Origin: a virus
IMG/VR virus record: IMGVR_UViG_3300035070_001070
Coordinates: 1-43,918 of that record
DNA: 43,918 nucleotides
Strand: one strand, 5' to 3'
Positions 6,088 through 12,772 of this stretch are shown here, one piece after another; the stretch's first letter is position 1; every line of letters begins with the position of its first letter. Under the pieces are notes generated by a model. That model ran no database searches. It had not been told where the DNA came from and was given only the letters and a program-made list of their open reading frames with translations. The position numbers and the translations under genes are program-made.

Positions 6088-6383
6088 AGAGAAAGATATT
6101 TAGACAATACGCAGACTTTGTAGCAAACGAGTTCGGGATTACTATTGACGACATTTTCAGTGACTCAATTAAACGGAAGCATTCAGTTCCAAGGCATATG
6201 CTATTCTACTTGAGCTGGAAGCGGGGCATGACCACCACAATGATTGCAGACTATATGCAGTCGTTTGGTGCAACAACGTTGCATCCAGCGGTACTGAAAG
6301 GGTGCGAGAGAATGGACATCAAGGTCAAGAACGATAAGGACTATTACTTACTATTTAAAAAGATTCAGGCATGTATAGAATGA
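6084..6383 (+). CDS. DnaA domain-IV-like DNA-binding protein (second of two)
   Basis: I place the start at the ATG (6084) that overlaps the previous stop; a start at 6057 would add nine residues inside the previous gene. The whole 99-residue protein matches the layout of the DnaA C-terminal domain: FVANEFGITIDDIFSDSIKR, then RHMLFYLSWKRGMTTTMIAD, then a helix-turn-helix ending FGATTLHPAVLKGCERM. The last part resembles the DnaA 'DH(S/T)TV..A' signature with changes. It has no ATPase part. Together with the protein at 2158-2610 it gives the phage two stand-alone DnaA-like binders. A role in origin recognition is inference. Confidence 0.62.
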   Translation: MKRKIFRQYADFVANEFGITIDDIFSDSIKRKHSVPRHMLFYLSWKRGMTTTMIADYMQSFGATTLHPAVLKGCERMDIKVKNDKDYYLLFKKIQACIE

Positions 6384-6787
6384 TAGATATTTGGGAACAA
6401 GCGGTAAAGGATGAGCGAGGTAATTGCGGTAACTCAATTATTTCTCGTTCTTTTCATATAGAAAATGTAAATGGTGAGATTATTATTCGTAGATTTATAG
6501 CCCACTTCTTGAAAGAGGTATCCGAGGAGGATATTTTATTCATAAGAGAACACGGCTGGGTCGTAGGCACAATTAAACTGAGTGTCGAGCGAATGAGGTT
6601 AGACCTAGAGAAGTTAAACCATAAAATAAGGCGGGAAATGAATGGTCGCAGGAACAAGCGGTGTATCATTGGCTTAAATACTAAACGAAGTGAATGCTTT
6701 GAGGTTTACTCAAGGCTACTGAAACAGCTTAATAAGGCGCAAATCTCAACTGCGCAAACCTGTGTTGAGAAACAAAATATAATTTAA
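6380..6787 (+). CDS. Hypothetical early protein, 135 aa
   Basis: I do not recognise this protein. The start at 6380 makes an ATGA overlap with the previous gene; an ATG at 6371 would add three residues. The first 55 residues are mixed (SRSFHIENVNGEIIIRRFIA). The rest is a long basic helical region (VERMRLDLEKLNHKIRREMN, then a GRRNKR cluster), which suggests nucleic-acid binding. Its stop shares a base with the SSB-like start (TAATG), so the two are co-translated. Confidence 0.65.
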   Translation: MIDIWEQAVKDERGNCGNSIISRSFHIENVNGEIIIRRFIAHFLKEVSEEDILFIREHGWVVGTIKLSVERMRLDLEKLNHKIRREMNGRRNKRCIIGLNTKRSECFEVYSRLLKQLNKAQISTAQTCVEKQNII

Positions 6788-7119
6788 TGAATACATTTAG
6801 AGGAAGAGTCACAGACTCAGAATTAAAAGAAGGAACAGGTAAATCTGGCGAATGGGCTGTAGTGTCTGTTGAAGTTACAGAAGAAAATCCAAGGAACGCA
6901 GAGTATCCGCAGATTGGACGGTTTGAAATGTTTAAGAGTGGAGAGTACTTGAAGTACGCCAAAGACTTTGACAAAGACCATCCGATTGGTACGTTAGTAG
7001 ATGTAGAGTTCGAGTTCAAGAGAACGTCGTACACTAAGGACGGTGAGGAAAAGTTTTTCTACAAGACAACGGCATTTAAGTTCGTAAAGGTAGAAGAAAC
7101 TTCAGACGTTCCATTCTAA
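6787..7119 (+). CDS. SSB-like single-stranded DNA-binding protein
   Basis: A 110-residue OB-fold candidate. The N-terminal MNTFRGRVTDSELKEGTGKS and the strands WAVVSVEVTEE, GRFEMFKSGEY and FYKTTAFKFVKV have the spacing of a small SSB. The extreme C-terminus ETSDVPF resembles the acidic D-D-x-P-F tail by which bacterial SSB recruits partner proteins. It lies directly upstream of the primase-helicase, separated by a strong hairpin. Inference: it coats single-stranded DNA during replication and recombination. Confidence 0.75.
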   Translation: MNTFRGRVTDSELKEGTGKSGEWAVVSVEVTEENPRNAEYPQIGRFEMFKSGEYLKYAKDFDKDHPIGTLVDVEFEFKRTSYTKDGEEKFFYKTTAFKFVKVEETSDVPF

Positions 7120-7128
7120 TTAAACCCT

Positions 7129-7164
7129 ACTACGGAGGTCTTGAGGGGTCGAGGCTTCCGTAGT
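7129..7164 (+). terminator. 16-bp hairpin with GGGG loop after the SSB-like gene
   Basis: Bases 7129-7144 pair with 7149-7164 in an unbroken 16-bp stem with three G-T pairs and a GGGG loop (7145-7148). The outer arm is ACTACGGAGG against CTTCCGTAGT. It is followed by TAATTTAAAAC, which is not a true T-run, so it is a weak terminator by the usual rule. It could instead attenuate, be processed, or protect the end of the upstream mRNA. It divides the SSB-like gene from the replication genes. Confidence 0.5.
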
Positions 7165-7178
7165 TAATTTAAAACTAT

Positions 7179-7289
7179 ATGAAACGCTACAAGCTAAAGA
7201 TTGACAACAAGACTACTGTCACGTTGGTTAACGATAGACAGCTAAAGAAGTGGATGAAAATGTATCCGAACGCAAAACAAATAGAATAA
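7179..7289 (+). CDS. Small basic protein, 36 aa
   Basis: The ATG at 7179 follows the hairpin and an A-rich leader. The stop TAA (7287-7289) is directly followed by the primase-helicase ATG. The product begins MKRYKLKIDNNKTTVTLVND and is basic with a beta-hairpin-like start and a helical end. I do not recognise it. The direct abutment to the next gene suggests it is translated and may couple translation of the large protein. Confidence 0.55.
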   Translation: MKRYKLKIDNKTTVTLVNDRQLKKWMKMYPNAKQIE

Positions 7290-9716
7290 ATGGAAAATAT
7301 AATAACGGTATTTAAAGATATTAAGGATACGGAGCAACCATTTTACCGACCATGTACTGAGGTTTTAGTTAGAATCAAAGAGGGTCTTTCACGGGACTTG
7401 GTAAATTCAATACGTTTCGAGGATGATAAAACAAAACGGAATGTCTTAAAACAAGGCTTGCCGTCTGTTTGTTTTTCAGGAAAATTTAAGCGTAGGGCTG
7501 ACAAGGAACTAATCGAGCACAGTGGAATTATATGCCTAGACTTTGACGGGTACGAGTCCCCGACTAAGATGCAAGAGGCTAAGGATGTACTCTCAAAGGA
7601 TAAGTATACCTACTCAGTCTTTGTATCTCCTTCAGGCAATGGTCTAAAAGTGCTAGTCAAAATCCCAAGGGAAGCTGACAAGCACAAGGACTATTTCAAT
7701 TCGCTTGAGGAGTACTACGAGTCTCCGCACTTTGACGTTACAAGTAAAAATATTAGTAGGGTCTGTTACGAATCGTATGACCCAGACATTTTCATAAACG
7801 AAGAATCCGTTGAATGGACTAACGTTGCTGAGAAGGAGTACAAGGAAGTATCAAAAAATAAAGGGGCAATGACTGTTCCAATTACAGACTCAAATAAAAT
7901 TGTTGAGATTCTACTACACTGGTGGAGAAAGAAATACCCAATGACTGAGGGTGGCAGGAACCATAATGCGTTTATACTAGCCTCGGCATTTAATGACTTC
8001 GGAATTTATAAAGACACTGCACTTAATATTCTTAGCAACTACCAAGAGAAAGGATTTCCAATGTCTGAGATTAAACAGACCGTGGATAGCGCGTATCAGC
8101 AGGTAGCTAACTTTGGGACTAAGTACTACGAGGACGAGGAGAAGTTGGAAGTCTTACGCTCAAACATGAGGGAAGGCTCTTCCAAGAAAGATATCAAGCA
8201 ACTGCTTCAGAACATGAATGTTGACAATAATATGGTTGACCAGATTGCAGATAAGTTAGACAAGGAAGTGTGCGGGGATAAGTTTTGGAAAAAGTCTGAC
8301 AAGGGCGTGATTAAAATTATACACATATCATTTAAAAAGTTCTTGGAGAGCAATGGCTTTTACAAGTACTGTCCCGAAGACACTAAAAGTTACGTATTCG
8401 TAAAGGTCACAAACAATCTCATAGACCATACGAGTGACAAGGAGATTAAAACGTTTGTACTAGAATACTTACTAGACCTGAACGATGAATCGGTTTACAA
8501 CTACTTTGCTGACAATACAAGATTCTTCAAGGAAGATTTTTTGACACTACTTGGAACTGTTAAGGTTCATTTCGTGGATGATGAAAAGCATAAGGCACAT
8601 CTATACTTCAGAAACACTGCCGTAGAAATAACACCGAAAGGAGTTGAGAAGGTTGACTACATTGACCTTGGCGGATACGTTTGGAAAGACCATGTGATTG
8701 ACAGAGACTTTGAACCAAATGAAATCGCAGACTGCGACTTCAAGAGGTTTATAAATAATGTATGCTCGTCTAATGAACAGCGCAAGAAAAGTATGGAGTC
8801 AACGATTGGGTTCCTATTACACGGATATAAACCACCTGGGGATTGTCCATCGGTGATTCTTAACGACGAGATAATCAGTGATAATCCCGAAGGCGGAACA
8901 GGTAAAGGTCTTGTAATGAAAGCACTAAGCCAACTGAAAAAGGTGGTGGTTATTGACGGAAAGGCGTTTAACTTTGAGAAGTCGTTCCCTTACCAATTAG
9001 TTTCAGCAGACACACAGATACTAGTATTTGATGACGTTAAGAACAGGTTTGATTTTGAACGTTTGTTCAGTGTCGTTACGGAGGGGATTACTTTAGAGAA
9101 GAAGAATAAGGACGCAATAAAAATTCCGTTCAGTAACTCACCTAAGATTGGGATAACAACAAACTATGCCATTAAGGGTACAGGTAATTCATTCGACAGA
9201 CGTAAGTGGGAACTAGAACTGCACCAACACTATTCAGGAACCAATACGCCGTTCCAAGAATTTGGTCGGTATCTATTCGATGAGTGGGACGAGGCTGAAT
9301 GGTTAAAATTTGATAACTATATGATTGGATGTTTAAAGGGATACCTAAAAACGGGACTAGTTAAGTCTGAGTTCGTTAACCTAAAAATTCGTAAACTATC
9401 AGCAGATACTTGCCATGAGTTTATCGAGTGGTGTGGAATAATTGATAACCAAGACCCTTCAGATAAGGTGATAAACTTTACTAGTGGTAATAAGTCAATT
9501 AAATCTGAACTGTACATGGACTTTATCGACGAGTACCCTGACTTTGCACCAAAAGCAAAAACATCGGTCAGCCGTAACAAGTTCTATAAGTGGTTGGTAT
9601 CATACTGCATTTACAAGGGTAAGGTAGCTCCAGAAGAGAGCCGAGACTCGAACGGAAGGTGGATTAGATTAGTAACAGAGCATGAGCATGAGGAAGACGG
9701 GGAATTAAAATTTTAA
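7290..9716 (+). CDS. Primase-helicase: BT4734/VirE-N-like primase domain plus SF3-type helicase
   Basis: The 808-residue protein has three parts. Residues about 50-175 carry LPSVCFSGKFKRRADKELIE, GIICLDFDGY, FVSPSGNGLKVLVKI and KNISRVCYESYDPD, the pattern of the BT4734-like/VirE N-terminal domain of Bacteroidota replication proteins, related to archaeo-eukaryotic primases. Residues about 225-275 (NHNAFILASAFNDFG...) look like the helical PriCT region. Residues about 530-680 form a superfamily-3-like helicase: Walker A NPEGGTGKG near 532, Walker B ILVFDDVKN near 577, and GITTNYAIKGTGNSFDRRKW with the sensor Asn and arginine finger. It would prime and unwind at the replication fork, and the polymerase must come from the host. 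Confidence 0.8.
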   Translation: MENIITVFKDIKDTEQPFYRPCTEVLVRIKEGLSRDLVNSIRFEDDKTKRNVLKQGLPSVCFSGKFKRRADKELIEHSGIICLDFDGYESPTKMQEAKDVLSKDKYTYSVFVSPSGNGLKVLVKIPREADKHKDYFNSLEEYYESPHFDVTSKNISRVCYESYDPDIFINEESVEWTNVAEKEYKEVSKNKGAMTVPITDSNKIVEILLHWWRKKYPMTEGGRNHNAFILASAFNDFGIYKDTALNILSNYQEKGFPMSEIKQTVDSAYQQVANFGTKYYEDEEKLEVLRSNMREGSSKKDIKQLLQNMNVDNNMVDQIADKLDKEVCGDKFWKKSDKGVIKIIHISFKKFLESNGFYKYCPEDTKSYVFVKVTNNLIDHTSDKEIKTFVLEYLLDLNDESVYNYFADNTRFFKEDFLTLLGTVKVHFVDDEKHKAHLYFRNTAVEITPKGVEKVDYIDLGGYVWKDHVIDRDFEPNEIADCDFKRFINNVCSSNEQRKKSMESTIGFLLHGYKPPGDCPSVILNDEIISDNPEGGTGKGLVMKALSQLKKVVVIDGKAFNFEKSFPYQLVSADTQILVFDDVKNRFDFERLFSVVTEGITLEKKNKDAIKIPFSNSPKIGITTNYAIKGTGNSFDRRKWELELHQHYSGTNTPFQEFGRYLFDEWDEAEWLKFDNYMIGCLKGYLKTGLVKSEFVNLKIRKLSADTCHEFIEWCGIIDNQDPSDKVINFTSGNKSIKSELYMDFIDEYPDFAPKAKTSVSRNKFYKWLVSYCIYKGKVAPEESRDSNGRWIRLVTEHEHEEDGELKF

Positions 9717-9720
9717 TAGT

Positions 9721-10296
9721 ATGATAGAATTCAGAGACTACCAGAAACGAATAATAACGGAGGGTGCTAAAAATTTATCACTTAAAAGTTTGCCTAATGA
9801 GATTTGGAAACCTATAAAAGATTACGAAGACTTGTACCATATTTCTAGTTATGGCAGAGTAAAGTCATTAAATAAAGAGCAATTATTATCAGCCTCTGGA
9901 GGTGTAAGAATTAGAAAAGAGAAAATACTATCTCAACAAAAGGATGATAAGGGGTATTTATCTTTAAAAGTTTGTAAAAATAATTGCTCTAAAAGGTTTA
10001 AAATACATAGATTAGTTGCTATCGCTTTTATTGAAAATCCATTAAACAAGAATCAAGTTAATCATATTGATGGGGTAAAGAGTAATAATGTAGTTTCTAA
10101 TTTAGAGTGGTGCACAAATTCAGAGAACCAAATTCATGCTTGTATTAAAGGCTTAAAGAAGACTAAGTTATCAAAAAAAGAAGTAATAAATATTAGAAAA
10201 GATGAAAGAAGTTTATTAGAAATAGGTAATGAATATGGAGTATCTTTTCAGACAATAAGCGAGATTAAGAATAGAAAAACTTGGAAGCATGTTTAA
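9721..10296 (+). CDS. NUMOD4-HNH homing endonuclease carrying a helicase N-terminal stub
   Basis: Residues 1-19 (MIEFRDYQKRIITEGAKNL) are not endonuclease sequence. They match the start of an SF2 helicase, and the next gene begins FKLRDYQNKIVDSL. A NUMOD4 motif follows (EIWKPIKDYEDLYHISSYGR, 27-46), then an HNH domain (HRLVAIAFIENP... VNHIDGVKSNNVVSNLEWCT, about 97-133). A C-terminal helix-turn-helix (SLLEIGNEYGVSFQTISEIK) resembles NUMOD-type DNA binding. Such enzymes cut recipient genomes and spread with flanking genes. The stub uses the higher-GC codons of the upstream gene, while the body is A/T-rich like the helicase after it. Confidence 0.85.
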   Translation: MIEFRDYQKRIITEGAKNLSLKSLPNEIWKPIKDYEDLYHISSYGRVKSLNKEQLLSASGGVRIRKEKILSQQKDDKGYLSLKVCKNNCSKRFKIHRLVAIAFIENPLNKNQVNHIDGVKSNNVVSNLEWCTNSENQIHACIKGLKKTKLSKKEVINIRKDERSLLEIGNEYGVSFQTISEIKNRKTWKHV

Positions 10297-11878
10297 ACTA
10301 AGAGATTACCAAAATAAAATAGTAGACTCTCTGAGAACTGAGCTTACTAATAATCGTAAAGTTCTGATTTCCAGCCCTACAGGAAGTGGCAAAACTAAGA
10401 TTAGTCAATTTGTAATAGAAAAAATAATCAATAGCGGTAAGAAATGTTTGTTCACGACTCCAAGAATAAAATTAGCTACTCAGACTCAAAGAAGTTTTGG
10501 GTTTGGTAGCTTAATTCTTGGTAGTAAAACTGTAGACAATAAATCAAACTGTACCATAGCTAGTGTTCAGTCATTATATTCTCGTGAAGTCAAGGAACAT
10601 TTCGATTTCATATTTATAGATGAATGTCATTTCGCTCATGGGTCAAAGTACATTGACTATATTTTTGAAACATATTCTGAATCAAAAATAATAGGACTAT
10701 CAGCCACTCCAATAGATGAGAACGGCTATTTGCTAAGTGGTTATGATAGTATAGTGAGTGAGGTTACTGTTAACGATTTAATAAAAGAAGGCTATTTAAC
10801 AGATGTAGAAGTATTTACGTCAAAGAAACAGCCAGATTTTACTAAAGTCGATGTTGTAAACGGTGACTACAACCAAACTCAAGCTGGATTAATACTTCAA
10901 GAGCAAGATATTTTAAGCAATACCCTTGAGGAATGGCTTAGATTAGCTAAAGATTTAAAAACAATTGTTTTCGCTAGTAATATTGAACACGCAGAAGAAC
11001 TTTCAAAAGAATTTGGGAAGGTGAATGTAGATGCATTATGTGTTCATTCGAAAATGAAGGAGAAAGCAATTGAAAAGTCTTATGAAGATTTTCATAATGA
11101 CAAATGCCAAGTACTAATAAATGTTGACATGGCTACGTTTGGGTTTGACGAGCCTAGTATTGAGTGTATGCTTTTTGCTAGGGGAATAAAGTCCCTTAGA
11201 CTTTACAAGCAAATGGTTGGGCGTGGGATTAGAATACATAAAGGTAAAACTAAGTGTATAATGATTGATTGTGCTAATGTAATATTCGACAACGGTTATC
11301 CCACTGACGACATAACTTTTATAAAAAAGCCAATAGTCAATAAGACTGTTGATAATTTAGTAAAGATTGAAAGAGAAACAGATGGCACTGTAAAAGAAAT
11401 AAAAGCTGAACGAATTGAGTACTTGGAAAAGATTGGTAGCTTAGTTGATTTATATAAGGATAAGGTCTATAAAAAGGAGCAGGATTTGGTTGATGATTGT
11501 AAGACACTGTTAAAAAGAGCAGGATATTATATTTGGAGGCAGAACAGCGGTAAAATGTATAAGGATGGTAGATGGATTCACTTTACTGATAGGAATGGTC
11601 TCCCCGATATAACTTTAATTTATAAAAGCGTTTATATTGGATTAGAGTTAAAACTACCAAAAGGTAGATTAACTCCTGGTCAGCAAAAAACACTACCCGA
11701 ATTTGTTATGAATAAGACGCACTTTTTTATAATAGAAAATATCATAGACCTATTCGAAGCGTTAGAAAAAATACAAGACAACATAATTGACACAGATAAT
11801 GGAACTTTAATAAAATCTGAATTACTAGATTTAAGTGAATCACAGAAACGTTATCGAGATAAATATAAAATAATATGA
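10289..11878 (+). CDS. SF2 helicase with C-terminal VRR-NUC nuclease
   Basis: 529 residues. The helicase core is clear: Q-motif-like LRDYQNKIV at the start, Walker A PTGSGKT (30-36), IFIDECH near 108, SATP near 137, and motif VI QMVGRGIRIHKGK near 308. The C-terminal 130 residues form a VRR-NUC nuclease: RQNSGKMYKDG, NGLPDITLIY (catalytic Asp), then LELKLPKGRLTPGQQ (Glu-x-Lys) near 455. Fusion or pairing of these two domains is common in phages and suggests processing of branched or replicating DNA. The gene starts inside the end of the HNH gene. Its A/T-rich codons differ from those of the primase gene, in line with import together with the HNH gene. Confidence 0.88.
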   Translation: MFKLRDYQNKIVDSLRTELTNNRKVLISSPTGSGKTKISQFVIEKIINSGKKCLFTTPRIKLATQTQRSFGFGSLILGSKTVDNKSNCTIASVQSLYSREVKEHFDFIFIDECHFAHGSKYIDYIFETYSESKIIGLSATPIDENGYLLSGYDSIVSEVTVNDLIKEGYLTDVEVFTSKKQPDFTKVDVVNGDYNQTQAGLILQEQDILSNTLEEWLRLAKDLKTIVFASNIEHAEELSKEFGKVNVDALCVHSKMKEKAIEKSYEDFHNDKCQVLINVDMATFGFDEPSIECMLFARGIKSLRLYKQMVGRGIRIHKGKTKCIMIDCANVIFDNGYPTDDITFIKKPIVNKTVDNLVKIERETDGTVKEIKAERIEYLEKIGSLVDLYKDKVYKKEQDLVDDCKTLLKRAGYYIWRQNSGKMYKDGRWIHFTDRNGLPDITLIYKSVYIGLELKLPKGRLTPGQQKTLPEFVMNKTHFFIIENIIDLFEALEKIQDNIIDTDNGTLIKSELLDLSESQKRYRDKYKII

Positions 11879-12114
11879 TAGACTTCAAGAAAATGACATT
11901 AATGAGTAGTATAGAGTCTCATCTAAAACAGAAGCACGACAACACAGGAGGTCATTGCGGGACTACTCCTGCTGAATTGATAAATGCGCTTGATACAGAT
12001 TATTCATTGATTAAACAGGCTTTAAATGCGTTATATAAACAAGGTAAAATTACAGTTTGCGAAGGTAAAGACGGTAAAATGGTAAAATTATGCATAGAAA
12101 AAGAGAAATACTAG
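11875..12114 (+). CDS. Small winged-helix-like protein, 79 aa
   Basis: The segment SSIESHLKQKHDNTGGHCGT, then TPAELINALDTDYSLIKQALNALYKQGKITVCEGKDG, reads as a winged helix: two helices, a recognition helix after TDYSLIK, and a beta wing (KITVCEGKDGKMVKL). Such proteins bind DNA as regulators. The start overlaps the helicase stop by 4 bases. It could control late transcription, but nothing in the sequence shows its target. Confidence 0.6.
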   Translation: MIDFKKMTLMSSIESHLKQKHDNTGGHCGTTPAELINALDTDYSLIKQALNALYKQGKITVCEGKDGKMVKLCIEKEKY

Positions 12115-12299
12115 AGATAATAATACTAGCACTACTAATAATACTGCTCCTTAGCTGTAACAAGTACAGAATAAACAAACACTATTCCAAGCACTTACCT
12201 AATCCAACTACTAAGACCATTCTTTATGGCACGGCTAGTTTCGATGACAGTTGCATATATGAACTTGAGTACGAACAGATAATTAAATTGGATATATAA
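12090..12299 (+). CDS. Putative lipoprotein, 69 aa
   Basis: MHRKREILEIIILALLIILL followed by LSCNKY is a basic n-region, a hydrophobic core and a lipobox (L-L-S-C), so the Cys near residue 23 is probably lipidated after cleavage. The remaining 46 residues are small and polar, with a second Cys. It overlaps the previous gene by 25 bases and shares its last base with the next gene. Phage-encoded lipoproteins often block receptors or DNA entry of rival phages (for example the T5 Llp type). That role here is inference from size and context. Confidence 0.6.
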   Translation: MHRKREILEIIILALLIILLLSCNKYRINKHYSKHLPNPTTKTILYGTASFDDSCIYELEYEQIIKLDI

Positions 12300-12772
12300 T
12301 GAAAACACTAAGACTATTGCTGATACTTTTGAGTTTCAATTGTGCAGCGCAAGTAGACTTATCAGTGCAACTGAGTCCTTACGGGTTCTTTGCAAATACC
12401 GAGGTCATGTACCCAATCAAGACTAAGTTTATTCTTGGTGGTGAGTTTGGCTATAACTTAACTAGTCCCGATATCAATTGCAAGTACGGATTGAATCTAG
12501 GATGGAGGGTGACAGGAATGTTCTCTACTGAGGCTGATATACTTATAGTCAATGCCAACCTGCCTGAGTTTAATAACAGACTAGAATTTGCAATCGGAGC
12601 AAAGATAACGCCACCCGAATCGAATCTAATGTTTTCGTTTCAGGTGACGGCTCCAGTTCTTTTCTGTAAGCTAGGGTTCGGAGTAAGGCTAGACTACTTG
12701 AGACTGTTCAAGTTTAATAAAAGATTCTATATGTACAAGTACCCGTTCATAAACGATTACAATCCTAATTAA
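12299..12772 (+). CDS. Exported outer-membrane-barrel-like protein, 157 aa
   Basis: MKTLRLLLILLSFNCAAQVD is a clear signal peptide of the flavobacterial type, which often end in A-Q. The mature part is rich in alternating strands (FILGGEFGYNLTS, YGLNLGWRVTGMFS, RLEFAIGAKITPP, LMFSFQVTAPVLF, KLGFGVRLDYLRL). These alternate with short polar turns, as in a small outer-membrane beta-barrel. It is the last gene of the early arm, next to a lipoprotein, and overlaps the giant virion gene tail to tail by 4 bases. Superinfection exclusion or envelope change during infection is inference. Confidence 0.6.
   Translation: MKTLRLLLILLSFNCAAQVDLSVQLSPYGFFANTEVMYPIKTKFILGGEFGYNLTSPDINCKYGLNLGWRVTGMFSTEADILIVNANLPEFNNRLEFAIGAKITPPESNLMFSFQVTAPVLFCKLGFGVRLDYLRLFKFNKRFYMYKYPFINDYNPN

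Noticed and set aside
7290-9716. Family A or B DNA polymerase
   Set aside because: The long early gene has primase-like and SF3 helicase motifs but none of the polymerase palm motifs such as DTD or a DxxS...YGT pair.
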